DNA of 64,000 nucleotides, taken from assembly GCA_025449115.1 (NCBI GenBank), contig JAHLKC010000003.1, forward strand, positions 434,001 through 498,000, read 5' to 3'. Below, piece by piece: positions 11,524 through 23,881 of this stretch. The position numbers were made by a program, and so were the translations under genes. Within the stretch, counting starts at the first letter, position 1, and every line of letters starts with the position of its first letter. The notes beneath the pieces are model-generated. The model did no database searches, had not been told where the DNA came from, and saw nothing but the letters and a program-made list of their open reading frames with translations. The DNA is from Chytridium lagenaria (Eukaryota; Chytridiomycota; Chytridiomycetes; Chytridiales; Chytridiaceae).

Positions 11524-14500
11524 TTAACCTATCCCCCAACACAAAAACCCAATAAAGATAATCCCCATAGCCAACAAAAACAACCCATACTGTCTCGCAC
11601 TAAACCCTTCAAACTCATTAAAATAAATGCCCCCTCCAACCACATCAAAAATCGTCCAAACCACATAATACACTGGTATCTGCAACAAAGCATCATACCG
11701 CTGTAACCCCATATTAATCCAATACACCTGCGACACAGCCGTCACAACCGTCACACCTGTAATGATCCACGCAAAGACATCATTGTATTGGTTTTCACCG
11801 TCAATGATGGAGGAGGTGAGGAGATGGATGGTGGCTTTTGCAAAGAGAACCGTGAGCGTGCCCATGAGACCTCCTAGGGAGGCGTAGGAGAAGGGGAGGA
11901 GGATGGTGACGATTTTAGAGGTGAGGGATACGTGTGGATAAACGTGGGAGAAGGTCGATCTGGCGCCACCATACGTGGAGACGTTTGAGGGGTTCAGGGA
12001 GGACGGCGTAGAGGCGTTGTTTTAGGGTTGGTTTGATGGGTGTACCGTCATCGCTGAATTGGATGTCGGCGGCTTCAGCGGCCATGGCTTCGTCCATCCA
12101 ATGACGGTGGTGGTGGTCCCACGACGGGTGGGTTTGGTGAGTGGGATAATGTCGTCTTCGGAGGGACGTGGGATGTCGAGGTGTTGGGTGGCGGCGGCTG
12201 CTGCGGCGCGTTGAGCGTTGAGGGTAGCGTCGGAGGACATGGAGGGTCTGTCGACGACGAGGGAGGAGCGGGGGAGACGACGAGAGTCGGAGGTGTTGGG
12301 GAGGTCTGTGGGTGGCATGTGGGGTGCGACGACGACGAGGAAGCGGCCATTGTCGGAATCGGAGGTGGAGGGGTCTTGAGGGTGGATGGGGATGGCGTCG
12401 ATGGGGTGAGGGAGGGATGGGATGGCGGCGAGGTTGTCGACGGTTGCAGAGGAGGAAGTGGTGGTGGTGGTGGTTGTTGTTGGGGATTCGGTGTCATCTC
12501 CAATGATAGGTTCAACCATGTCACGACTCTCAGAGGTAGATTGTGACATGGAGTTCTCGTCTTCATCACCGACAGTTTCCATGGGGATGCCTCCTTCCTC
12601 CATCTCCCATCGACGGGTGGATCTCTGGGTGGACCCGCCTTGGAAGCGCGTCGTCGTGTAAAGATTTCACTTGTGCGTCGAGCAATCTGCGAGGGAAGGC
12701 CGTATGCTCTTGAACTCATTTTAGAGGTCCAGGCAAGACGGATTCACGGTTCGCCGGGAGATCAATGGTTTCAGAGGTGGGTGCGACGGTGGTGACATGG
12801 GCTTCACCGAGAGCGGGTTTAAGGTCCAGGTTTTTTTCGACAAAACAGATCAGGAGGAAGATGACACGACGAGAGAGAGGGTGACGGTGAGGAAGACGAT
12901 GGTAGGGATGCGGCGGAAGAGAGCGAGGAGGACGCAGAGTTTGTAATCTAAACAAAATAAACAAATAAAATGGAGGAGGTTTTAGTTGTGTGTGAGGAAA
13001 AGAGGAGAGTGTTAAAAAAGCTTTTTGGAGGGTGTCGAGTTTTTACCTTTTGAATTCACACCGGAAAAGACGACCGTCATGGACGATCCGGCAACAATGA
13101 GGACGACACCGACAACATCCCTCCATGTAAACTTTTCCTGATTGATGATGGGTGCAAGGATAACATTGACTACAAGAGAGATGGAACCCAAAGTTGCCAC
13201 CAGGGACTGTGGTGCGAATTGAAGAGCCACAAAATTCACAAAGTTGCTGAGAATGAACACGAGGAAACCAAGAAGCCAGACCTGATAAAGAAAATAAGAG
13301 TTTGAACATAGTTTTAACAAGAGCAACGCAGTTTAAAAGTATATGAACAGTACATAAGAGCAACGCATTTTAAAAAAGTGTAAAAACAATATAAAAAAAA
13401 GTCACAATACATACCGGATTCTTGAGCAAACTTCCAAAATCCAATTTCTTTGAAAACTCTGCCTTATCCTCATCTGCCGCGGGGATCGAGATATCCTCTG
13501 TAGTCCCATCGGGCTTGGTGACGGTCGCCGAGATGGTATTCTTATTCGTGATCCTCAACATGGGTCTCGGCAGATCAATTCCAAAATTCAGGGTCCTGCT
13601 CGTCATCCTACTCGCAGGTCGACTTCTCGCAGCAGGCGCAACATCATCCGTCATGATGGACTGTGAATCACTCATGGCCGACTGCCTACCAGAACGATGA
13701 TGGCCAGAACGGTTCATGGAGAAAAAGTGGGCGTGCGGAGGTTGGGATTCGTGAGAGTCTTTGGGAGGAGCTTCATGAGGAGTGATTTCATCGTTGGGAG
13801 GTGGTGGGGTGGAATTACGGTGGAGTCTTCCAGAACCTTCTGCGAGGGCATGCGCTGTAGCGTCGGCGGCAACAGCAGCAGCAGCAGAAGCAGAAGCAGC
13901 GGCTGAAGCTTCCGCGTTTGACTCTCTGTTTCTCGAAAACAGATTATGAAAACTCGGAGTTCGAGAACGTTTCCCACCAAACGACGGGAGCCTAAGCGGG
14001 GCAAGCCTTACGGCGGCAAGCTTTTGAATGATCCTCATACGATTCTGAAGCTTCTTTTCCTGTTTTTTTTCATGGCGTTTTCGGAGTGCGAGTTTCTGGA
14101 GATTGAGTCCCACGTTCAACATGGATGCACCGATCAGGGTGAGAGTGACGCCGACCCAAAGCTGGGATCGAAAGTTCTTTGCTTGGCAGCGGAGGGTATT
14201 GTCGAGAGGGTTTGAACCGGTTGCTGTGCATTCCATGGTGACCTCGCAGGTGGAGACGCGGTAGCTTTTTTCGCTGTCAAGAATACGAGTGCAAGTTTCC
14301 TCTTCACGGCCACCAAGACAGCATGCCTGCCCATTGGTGAATTCTGGCAAGAGGAGCTGATTGTTGGTGTTGAACAGGGGATCCGAGAAGGAGTTGCATC
14401 CGGAAGCAATGGTGCATGCGGTTGGTGAGCAGAGACTCTCTAGGTAGACGGTGATGTTGTTGACTGGTCGTCCAATGATGGCTTCGATGCTCAAGTTTCT

Positions 14501-14989
14501 CCTCAACTGACGCTCGACCCATTGAAACTGGGCACAGTCTGATGCCTTTTTGCATATTTCACCTGTTGTTTTCAAATCAGTATGTGAATGGATGTTTCAA
14601 GTTGATGGTTTTGGTGAAGATGCCAATTGTTTTGTGCAAGGAAGCTTACCAGCAGCAACGGTGAATGCACAGACGTTATCAATGCATGCATAGACGGCCA
14701 CGTTTCCATTCTTTGGCAGCCTGAGGTTGAGAGGCAGACAATCCGAATCCGCAGAGCATGTGATGTTTGTCTTTGCAGGGAAAGCAGAGAGATGAGGAGT
14801 AGAGGCCATGGTGACGGGTAGCAAGGAGAAGATGACCATGATGATGCATGACAAGAGGAGAAATCTTGATGATGATGGTGGTGACTGTGATGACTGTGAT
14901 GGTAGAGATGCAGTACATCCTCCTCTCTTTTTCCCACCACCACGATGAAGTACTAAAGAACACATCATCATCATCATCCTTTTCGTCAT
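11524..14989 (-). CDS. NIPA-family magnesium transporter with cysteine-rich ectodomain
   Basis: NIPA proteins are multi-span membrane transporters of Mg2+ related to the drug/metabolite transporter fold. Exon 1 (14,989-14,650) carries a signal-anchor-like stretch (RFLLLSCIIMVIFSLLPVT). It is followed by a cysteine-rich lumenal or extracellular part that continues into exon 2 (14,562-13,415; ICKKASDCAQF...). Exon 2 then gives the first NIPA helix (WVGVTLTLIGASMLNVGLNL) and a long, Ser/Ala-rich cytosolic loop. Exon 3 (13,281-13,047) holds the NIPA core: NFVALQFAPQSLVATLGSIS and NVILAPIINQEKFTW. Exon 4 starts near 12,949. It encodes a second large hydrophilic loop and the last helices (VSQVYWINMGLQRYDALLQI, then VYYVVWTIFDVVGG). 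Exon 4 is split over three frames near 12,880, 12,600 and 12,090-11,900. I read these as indels or missed introns rather than decay, because the conserved ends survive. It converges with FANCD2; about 560 bp separate them. Confidence 0.82.
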
Positions 14990-15711
14990 ATAGAATAGAG
15001 AAATGTATCTTTTCTCATTCAACAACACACTCTCTCTCTATACTACCAATACTATATACTATACTAAATATAAAAAGTCAACAAGTAAATATTATTTGCG
15101 CAATGATGATGGCACAGAGACTGTAGTATTTAGTAATAGTAATAGTAATTAAATATTATTATTAGTAGTAAAACACACTTGTCTTTATTTGTTAAATAAT
15201 AATAAATAATAATTCACCCCTCTCAACACAGTCACACAAACTACATATTATAAATAATTAATAATAAATAATTCATTTAATTTAATATATGAATAATGAA
15301 TGAATGAAAATTGGTTTGTCAAGGCAAATGGATCAGGATGGAAAGAAAGAAAGAATAATATAAATATATTTATAAATATAACAAGAGGGAGGGGGGGTCG
15401 ATGGCTGAGTGTGTGTATAATATAAATTAAATATGTAATTGCATGTTTGACGCCCTTGCCTGATCCTCTTTTCGTCATTAGATATATGTATTATATGTAT
15501 TTATATTTATTTATATATTTCTATTCTATTCTATTCTATTCTCTATGAATTGTCATCTCGGCATTCGGCACCACTCATCCTATCATATAATAAATATACT
15601 CCACATACTTTGTTTGAGGGTGTCCGATATACTGGAATTCTGTGACACTTGATGCTGAAACTATATATTACCCCTTCATTCTTATTATAATATATTTATT
15701 CTCATAAAGAA
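14990..15711. other. AT-rich divergent intergenic region with short tandem repeats
   Basis: This 0.7 kb interval separates two divergently transcribed genes. It holds AT-rich microsatellite-like runs, such as repeated TAATAG/TTATTA near 15,130-15,270 and five copies of TTCTA near 15,515-15,545. I see no coding potential and presume it contains both promoters. Confidence 0.6.
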
Positions 15712-16375
15712 ATGAAGCGGAAGGATGCAAGTTCAACCGAAAGCCACCCGGACCATCACAAAAAGGCCCGCACATCCCGCCGTCCTAATTCACATCCTCA
15801 TAACCCTATTACCTCCGATTCAACTCTCAAAGCGAATGACGAGCCTACCACCTCCTCTTCAGTACCCCGTGCCAACCGACAACCGCAATCAAAATCTCCC
15901 GTGTACACGGATGCCATCATGGCCATCAAACCCGAATATGTTGCCTTGATCGTGGATCGGAAAAAGAACCATGAATTCCGCAAGTATCGTCTACGTCCCA
16001 CAACAGAGCGACTGTGGCTTTACGAATCATCTCCCGTCTGCGCTATTCGGTGAGCACCACATTCTTTTTTTCGTAAATACTTTCTTTTATTCATTCTTGG
16101 GGACAAAAAAAACAAGTTATGTTGCTTGTATCCAATCTCCGAAAGAACCGGGAAATGTCAATGATCCTAGTGGTATTGGAAACGATGAATTTGATGCGGG
16201 GCTAAAGACGTCTAAATTTGGGTATCCCGTTGTCGGATTGTTAAAGATGGGAGAGCAACTTGGAAAAAACCAACTCAAATCAGAGTTTGGTATCTCCAAT
16301 ATTCAAGGATACCGTTATGCCACAGAGGACTTGGTGAAAAGATATCCTGTGGAGGAATTGGCCAGGATTTTTTGA
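15712..16375 (+). CDS. ASCH/PUA-like domain protein
   Basis: This is a two-exon gene: exon 1 is 15,712-16,049, the intron is 16,050-16,116 and exon 2 is 16,117-16,375. The first ~70 residues are basic, disordered and histidine-rich. The folded part begins AIMAIKPEYVALIVDRKKNH and continues EFRKYRLRP, then LWLYESSPVCAI and, across the intron, YVACIQSP. This is the usual opening of ASCH/PUA-like domains: a strand, the 'lxikPeYa..I..g.K..EfRk' helix, and the 'l.iYaTsP...i.g' strand. The C-terminal half has KFGYPVVGLLKM and ends in an EELARIF helix. ASCH domains bind RNA or modified nucleic acid bases; which ligand applies here cannot be read from sequence. The ATG chosen is the first in frame, after an AT-rich leader. 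Confidence 0.72.
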
Positions 16376-17769
16376 TATGTTATTTAATTGCACACAAAAC
16401 GAGCACATATATCGGGATGAATACACAATGAGGATCTCGCTTTTTACATCTGCTGATCTAGTTCTTGTCTCCGCTTCATTGGGATATTTTACCCATCTCT
16501 ACGGCTTTTACTGACACCCGATCAATAACATGGATTCGGATGTGACGGTGGGTGGTTGCGATTAATCATTAATGAATATGTCATCCTCGATCAAGGTGTT
16601 ATTGGGATGCGGCGCGTTAGAAAAATACAGGACGACCTATGGCAGGACATTGCTAGGGCCTGAGCATGGTTTACATCCGATGCATCTTGTACAGGTAGGA
16701 TTCGCAGAGGTAGTTTTTGGACAACACAAGATATCCGACGCGTACAACGTGGCATTGGCCTTTCGCTATTCTCGAGAGGAACAGCTTGCTTGTAATTTTT
16801 AGATATGGCGATGACGAGCCTAGCGAGATTTAGAGTAGGAGTTCTCTCCCTCAACTATTGTTTTGGAAAATCTGTTGTCATCTTGCTTTTCTTTGATGAT
16901 TTTATAGTGAGGTTTTTTTTTCTTCTTTCTTTTTTTTTTGGAATGGCTGTTGCTTAACAGGAGAGCAGTGAGGGTCTACGAAAAACTACCTATTCTATCC
17001 GCCCATGTCGTCACCTGACGCGAGAAAAAGGGGGGTAAGGACAATCAAGTTCTTGCGGGATGATTGTGGATGGGAATTTATTGGCCTAAAAATTCAGTAG
17101 GAACTTGATAAGGTCGAGGGAGGACGTTTTTCTTTTTTTCTTTCTTTTTTTTCTTTTTTTTTTTGGGCGAAAGGAATATACAAAGTATATTTTATGGTGG
17201 ATACGGCGGTAAAATTGGTTCGATGTTGTTGAGGAACTGGGAAAACGCTTCAATTCTCCTATTCAAGTTTGAGCCTTATGAAAGCCGTATATATTAGAGT
17301 GTAATAATATTTGAATATAGCCTCATACAAACCGTATGGATTCTAATTATTTTATATATTTTAATATCAGCTCTATTTGTAGGCGAGCATCAAAATAAAA
17401 ATAGGGATTCATTCAGCATATCTTTTTTATTTTTTTCAATATCCTTAAACAACTCATCAACTCGATTTTTTGTCCATACCTGTACATTATATTTAATGAT
17501 AGTCGAGAGTCTTTTTCTTGCATTTCCATTTTACCACCTTCTCCAACACGAAGAGTTTGCAAAAATAAAATAAAAACGAAAAAAAAAGCTCGAATAAAAT
17601 GGGGAAGTAAGAATTAGTTAGAAAAGATAACGCCGTCACCCCTATTCGGTACGGTGAAGTACAGCATCATAACCGCCCCACTGAATTCAGCTTCCCTCCT
17701 CGACCTACACCAACACAGTTTCACTTTTGACAATTCCTAAAAATCAAACGTCGCCACTCCATGTCCAGA
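16376..17769. other. gene-free interval
   Basis: Poly-T/pyrimidine stretches (for example about 16,914-16,939 and 17,128-17,164) and AT-rich DNA are present. A 76-codon open stretch at 16,572-16,802 has no recognisable motif. I see no supportable gene. Confidence 0.5.
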
Positions 17770-19248
17770 GGTATTGAATCATTATGCACCCATTCTAACT
17801 CATTTGCGGCGATATTTCGATGCTTACGACGGTTTTCTGAAGCCCAGGAGGTTTTTGAAATTTACGGGAACGGGTGATGAGTTGAATGGGAGCATTTCGT
17901 AAAGTTTTGTGAATGATTGGGGTGTTGGAAACCTCCTACGCCATTGAACGGTTTGCGAGGAATTTGCCAAGGATCTTACTTTCTTCAGGGATTCATCTAT
18001 GATTCTTGCGGTGTTTAAATAGAATAGATAAAATCAAGAATCACGACAGCTGTATTTTGGTAATAAATCATTTTATATCCATTCTAACCCAATTTCAGCG
18101 GTATGTCGATGCTTAAAATGGTTTTCTGGAGCCCAGGAGGTTTTTGGAGTTTACGGGAACGGGCGATGAGTTGAATGGGAACATTCCGTGAAGTTTGGTG
18201 AATGATTGGGGTGTTGGAAACCTCCTACACGCCATTGAACGGTTTGCGAGGAATTTGCCAAGGATCTCACTTTCTTCAGGGATTCATCTATGATTCTTGC
18301 GGTGTTTAAATAGAATAGATCAAATCAAGAATCACGACAGCTTGTATCTTGGTAATGAATCATTTTGTACCCATTCTAACCCAATTTCAGCGGTATGTCG
18401 ATGCTTAAAATGGTTTTCTGGAGCCCAGGAGGTTTTTGGAGTTTACGGGAACGGGTGATGAGTTGAATGGAAACATTTCGTGAAGTTTTTTGAATGGTTG
18501 GGGTGCTGCAAATAACTTACACGCCATTGAACGGTTTGCGATGAATTTACCAAGGATCTCACTTTCTTTAGGGTTTCATAAATGATTCTTGTGGTGTTTA
18601 AGTACTTAATGGGGATGGATCAAATCAAGAATCACGACAGCTTGAATTTGGTAATGAATCATTTTTATACCCATTCTAACCCATTTTCAGCGATATTCCA
18701 ATGCTAACAACGGTTTTCTGATGCGAAGGAGGTTTTTGGAGTTTACGGGAACGAGTGATGAGTTGAACGGAAACATTTCGTGAAGTTTTTTGAATGATTG
18801 GGTGTTGGAGATAACCTACACGCCATTGAACGGTTTGCGAGGAGTTTACCAAGGATTTTACTTTCTTCAGGGATTCATTTATGATTCTTCCGGTGTTTAT
18901 GTATGTAGAAGTAATGGATCAATTTAAAAATCACGACAGCTTGAATTTGGTAATGAATCATTTTATACCCATTCTAACCCATTTTCAGCGATATTCCAAT
19001 GCTAACAACGGTTTTCTGACGCGAAGGAGGTTTTTGGAGTTTACGGGAACGGGTGATGAGTTGAACGGAAACATTTCGTGAAGTTTTTTGAATGATTGGG
19101 TGTTGGAAATAACCTACACGCCATTGAACGGTTTGCGAGGAATTTACCAAGGATCTCACTTTCTTTAGGGTTTCATAAATGATTCTTGTGGTGTTTAAGT
19201 ACTTAATGGGGATGGATCAAATCAAGAATCACGACAGCTTGAATCTTG
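17770..19248. repeat. five tandem copies of a ~290-299 bp unit
   Basis: The landmark GGTAATGAATCATT (or a close variant) begins at 17,770, 18,059, 18,351, 18,650 and 18,949, so the period is 289, 292, 299 and 299 bases. Each unit repeats the same order of marks: CCCATTCTAAC(C/T)CA then TTTCAG or TTTGCGG, GGTTTTCTG, GGAGGTTTTTG, TTTACGGGAACG, GATGAGTTGAA, CGCCATTGAACGGTTTGCGA, ACTTTCTT, GGTGTTTA and CACGACAGCTTG. The last two copies are the most alike. No unit has an ORF longer than about 66 codons. The array fades into unique sequence after 19,248. Confidence 0.93.
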
Positions 19249-20376
19249 GTTTCTGGATTTGGGGATTTCTGATGATTCTTGAGGTTATTTTCGTTTCGCA
19301 ACAAAAGCCATTGGCATATGCTTTAATTCGAATCAAAACTTTGGATTTACTAAATGCCTATCATGACAGGTATATTTTAAAAATCTTTTTGGGTCGAGGT
19401 TTTACCTTCCTTTCTTCCGATAATGAAGTTTTCGCTGGCTGTGATTGCAAAAACCTTCTTTTGAGCCAAAGTCTTTGATTACAAGTATGTTCACTATATG
19501 AATTAGCTGATTCCTCCATGAGAGCTGAACCTTTTCTTTTCCTTTTTTTTTTATCAAGTGAAACTCGTCTGGCCGGAAGTATGTGCAGTTGAACCTAGTT
19601 CTAAATTATGAGCGAATTCTCGTACAGCGTGAAGTTCTCAACATGTAGGCTTTTCATTTATCATGCGTTGAATGTTGAGATTTTGTCAATGGATAACGAA
19701 CAAAGTTTCAAGCAACTTTCGCAAGGTATTTAAAAGGTGGTTTACGAAGCTTTTTCGTTCTCCGTAGGATCATCCTGAGGATCGCCAGCGAAATTTGGTG
19801 GTATTTTGTGATTGACCAACGAAACCGAAATGATTACAGTGTAGTGATTGACGTTGATTTCTGCTTTTGTCAAACTCCCGTGTCTTTACGCAACAAAGGA
19901 TTGGATAGTAAGCGCTGAAAAGCCCAATCATTTTTCTTGCTTGAGTCAACTCCGACGACAACTGATTTTTGAACGCGGATCAACTTGGCCCGTCTCTGAC
20001 TAATTTTTTTTCAAGGTAAGACTTTTCCGAATCGGTTTGCTATTGTAACCTTATGTTTAGGTTGCCTTGACTTTTGGAAAATCGATACCGGAAGCTGCGA
20101 AGGGAGTTTATGGCATCGATAAGTACTGGGAGCAGCTTATAATCTAACTAATAAAGGAAATCAATCATACGCGAATAGTTTTAAAATGTTTTACACACTA
20201 CGACATCTCGCTACTGGCAAAGTTTGGCAACTCGACAGGCAAGTTTGTATAATGCAATTAATAAAAGGTACTCGCTGTCACAACGGTCAACATGGTTAAA
20301 AGGGGCCAAAAGGTCAAAAAAACACCCAAATTTTTTTTGAACAAGAAAATAACAAACAATTGTTTTGAACACTTCA
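19249..20376. other. gene-free interval after the tandem array
   Basis: Short open stretches only, such as 19,179-19,478, which begins inside the last repeat. There is one poly-T run near 19,542. I recognise nothing. Confidence 0.5.
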
Positions 20377-23300
20377 ATGTCCTATCTCGTAGTCTACGCT
20401 GCGCTGGTAGCGTGGATGGCTACGTTGACCATGGCGCTGCTTTGGGGCGTCACACTCCAGTCCGTCGTTACGTTTTATCCCACCACCATCGACATCATTG
20501 TGGATGGTTTTGTGTGGGCGGTTATTGCCTATATGTGTGAACACTTGTTTTGGAGGGTGAGCTGGTTATTTTCCTTTTTTGAGAGCTTGGAAGTGTTTGA
20601 ATGTCAACTAACACTATTCTGTATCGTTAGATCTCAACGTGGTTGCCTGGCTACACCACCACGTTCTCGCTTATGCTCAACTCGAGTGAGAGTAAGTTAG
20701 CGCTAGATAGTATTATTTTCCTCTCTTCTCCTCTCCCCATATCTTTCTCCAGATCAGCATCCGTATGCTCGTCTACTTTTCGTTCACTATTTGACTTGGG
20801 AATCGCTGGGGGGGGGGGGGGAAAGGGGGGGGCGATCAACCACCCACATCCTCTTGAGCGGAACGAACCCAAGGACATGGAAATGTCAGTGTGTTTGTCG
20901 GTTGAGGCGAGGAGAGTGTCGTTGTAATTTTCATCACAAGTCAAAAATTTTCTATTTTTATCCTCCACTCATCATCAAAACAATCCATCCCTCTTCACCC
21001 ATCATCCTCTCTCCATCCAAAATTATCGTATCTAACATCAATCCATTCACGTTCTAACCCTACTCACTAGTCACAAAATTAAGATATTTGCTTACCATCA
21101 TCTTGGCACTTTTGTACTATCGGCAAGATGATGGCACATTCCGCTTTGTCGTCCTCCTCGGCGTTCTGTTGGAAGCTGGCTTCCTTTACGACCTGGTATC
21201 AAGACATCCGCTGTCAAGGCGGATCGCAAGATTTGAGCTATTCAATGTCGTCACCAGCACGATGGCTAAAACAGAAACTGCTGTCATTTTGACGGCGGTG
21301 TTGTGTTTTGGTGCGGTGTTTTTTGAGGGCAACGGGACGGGGTTTTGCGTGTTGTGGTTTGTATTTTGAGTGTCATTACGTTCCTGTTGTGGTGGACTTC
21401 GACGGCAAAGGTATGGTAGATTTTTGTTTTCTCTCTGTTCTGCTTTCCCTCAAAGTCTCGCTGACCCTTTGGTGTAGACCTCCATCGATTCCACTTGTAC
21501 GGACTCACAGACTCTCAATTCTCAGTCACCTCCTACCATCCCCAAAGCTATGGTAGCTCCCAACCCGCCAGTGATGTGCTTGATACGTCGAAAATTCCGA
21601 CACCCACCGCCGCTGATGCCACCGTTGAGTTGAAGCAAACGGTCTCATACCTTCAGCATGAATCGCGAAACCCGCCCAACGAAATTCACGATACCGCGGA
21701 AATGCAGAAACCCATCGTCGCTGATGCCACCGCTGCTGATAAGACCGCTGTGGATGTCACCGCCGCTGATAAGACCGTTCAGCTAAATCAAACCATCTCG
21801 GACCTTAAGCACGACCTGCGAACCTCGAATCAATCCCTTCAAAATGCACAACGACGTGAAACGCAGCAGGGGAAGCATTACAGGAAAACTATCGCCAACC
21901 AATACGCCGAGCTCAAGACGTCGCAGATGAAGGTTGAAAGACTCTCGTATGAGCTGGATGAGAAGACAAAGTCCAACGCCGCTCTTCTTTCGCAGAATGG
22001 CCGCTTGGAACGCGATGTCTGGGTTGCGAAGCGGGAGTTGGAGAAGATTGGGAATGCTGGTGGGAAGATTCAGATGGAGGACCTGGACAAACGGGAACAG
22101 CTTATTAATGAAAACAGTCAGCTGATCGCCCAAGGAAGAGAGGATAAAGCGAACTTTCAAAGGCAAATCTTTGATGCTAAACAGGAGTTGCTCAAAGCGA
22201 ACATGGTTGCGGTTATTCTCACTGAGGAGAACAAGCGGCTTAAGGCTTTGGAGATGTGTTACACGAAGGTTGAGGAGATGGAGAAGGAGGTGAAAGAACA
22301 TGAAATGACGGTGAGGGAGAAGGAGTGGGCTTTGAACACTGATAAGGCGGTGTTGGAAAGTGATAAGACTGTGGTGGAGGCTCGCGTTGAGCAGCTTCGC
22401 GTTGATCGTCAAAGATTTCTGGCTGAACGTATTACCGTCGGTGAGAGGGAAGTGGTGGTTGCGGCAAAGGAGCGCGCATTGGAGAAGAGCACAGTTCGTT
22501 GTGAGACTGAGCGCCAAAGACTTGTCGATTTTGAACGTGACGTGCAGGGTGAACGTGATGCAGTTGCCGCGAGGGGAAGTTGCAGTGAAAGCTAGGGAAG
22601 ACGAGATGGACCTGCGAGATGCTGCAGTGGCCGCTCGGCTAGAGGAAGTGGCAAGACGGGAAGCAGCAGTGTCTGCTCGTGAGGAGGCTATGGCGAGACA
22701 AGAACAGGCTGCAGGGGGTCCTGCGGGAAACGCTGAGGCTGCTAGGGTTCCTGATGGGAACAACACAGGCCGTGAAAGGACGCCAGAGAATGAAACTTGT
22801 TTGAGGGACAAGGAAAGAAAGAGTCGAGCCGAGCACAAAAAAATCGGTGAAGATGGCGGAGGAGATGGAGAAGATGAAAAAAGAGTTGGTAAAACTGAGG
22901 AAGGGAAAATCAGAGGAGAGGAGTTGTGTTGGAAGTACCAGTGCAGCAATTGCACCGTCCGCGGAGCAGGTGATGGAACCAGAGAGGCTGAGCTTGATTT
23001 CAGGCCCCCAAGGTACTTTTTTTTTTCTTCATTTTTTTTCTCTTTCTTATGTTGAGTTTCGACATTGATTTTAACGGGATGCTTTCATTTTCTAGAAGGT
23101 TCAACCTCAAGCTCCGCACCTCGCGCGTCAACTTCCGACATGGCTCCGATTACAACTCGGCTTTGAGCAACCGGACAGGCTGAGCTTGATCTCAGGCCCT
23201 CAAGGTACTTTTGCTTTTATTTATTTAATTTGCTTCACGCCTGTTCTTTGTTGAGCTGCGTTATTAATTTTAACGGGATGCTTCCATTTTTAGAAGGTTC

Positions 23301-23881
23301 AACCTCAAGCTCTGCACCTCGCGCATCAACTTCCCGACATGGCTCCGATTTGAATTCGGTGATCCCACTCCTTCAAAGTACTTTTATTTACGTTTTTTTT
23401 TTCTTCTTCTTTCTGTTTCACGCTGTTCTTTGTTGAGCCTCGTATTGATTTTAACGGAATTTTATTTCTAGGATCTCACGCCTCAACTTCCCCTCGTGGC
23501 ATCGAATTAGATTCGGCTCTTGATGAGCCTTCTCACCTTCTCTATGACGAAGGTATGTTTTGTTGTTATTTGTAGTTCAGGTATTGACTTTGGTGTATTA
23601 AAGACATTGTTATGGAGGATGCGCCTCTACCGTCCGCAAACAACGCACCCGTTCCCCGTTTCCTCCCTAACCGCTGGGTAAATGGAGGTAGGCAATTTGT
23701 TTGTGTATTTCGTTTTATCGTTGCTAATAGTACTTTGTAGTTACCTTTAGGCGACCCTCGGTTTCCTCGTTGGGTTTGGACGACATGGAAGATTAAGAAA
23801 CTGGACGTATTTTTTAATTATTTTTTTGGGAATGTTTTAATAATAAATTATAGTGCCTTTTGTTTATTCACTATGGGATAG
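20377..23881 (+). CDS. membrane-anchored coiled-coil protein, paralogue A
   Basis: I cannot assign a function. Exon 1 (20,377 to about 20,557) begins MSYLVVYAALVAWMATLTMA and holds two or three transmembrane helices. Later exons add more hydrophobic spans: YLLTIILALLYYR and FVVLLGVLLEAGFLY at about 21,085-21,180, then VCILSVITFLLWW at about 21,370. After the intron near 21,410-21,478 comes a ~450-residue coiled coil with heptad-rich segments, including KVERLSYELDEKTK, RDVWVAKRELEK and AVILTEENKRLKALE. The tail is Ser/Thr/Pro-rich and made of tandemly duplicated small exons, then VPRFLPNRWVNGG and RWVWTTWKIKKLD. Single-base frame breaks fall in homopolymers at 21,339-21,342, 22,573-22,576 and 22,837-22,843. 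The last exon and stop are guesses. The WVAKRELEK and LTEENKRLKAL blocks recur in the gene at 50,901-52,732. Confidence 0.7.
22985..23545 (+). repeat. tandemly duplicated exon-intron units in the tail of paralogue A
   Basis: Two near-identical exon starts (AAGGTTCAACCTCAAGCTC, about 23,096 and 23,294) encode GSTSSSAPRASTS. A third diverged version at about 23,471 encodes GSHASTSPRGIELDSAL. Each follows an intron that starts GTACTTTT and contains TTGATTTTAACGG or a variant before its acceptor. The 3' exon end AGGCTGAGCTTGAT(T/C)TCAGGCCC occurs twice (about 22,987 and 23,177). The unit is therefore an exon plus its intron. Confidence 0.85.

Noticed and set aside
12022..12719. Separate Pro/Ser/Thr-rich genes on the minus strand between NIPA exons
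   Set aside because: Three overlapping frames here fit better as the long cytosolic loop of the NIPA transporter interrupted by small indels, since the conserved NIPA C-terminal helices continue on the same strand right after it.
16572..16802. Small plus-strand gene downstream of the ASCH protein
   Set aside because: An isolated 76-codon frame with an overlapping antisense frame of similar length and no motif.
17770..19248. CRISPR-like array
   Set aside because: Units are ~295 bp and similar throughout, without short repeats alternating with unique spacers, and the host is eukaryotic.
21783..22955. A 390-codon open frame on the minus strand
   Set aside because: It is antisense to the coiled-coil exon of paralogue A. 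Its Leu/Ser-rich composition is what the complement of a Glu/Lys-rich heptad coil gives, and it has no motif of its own.
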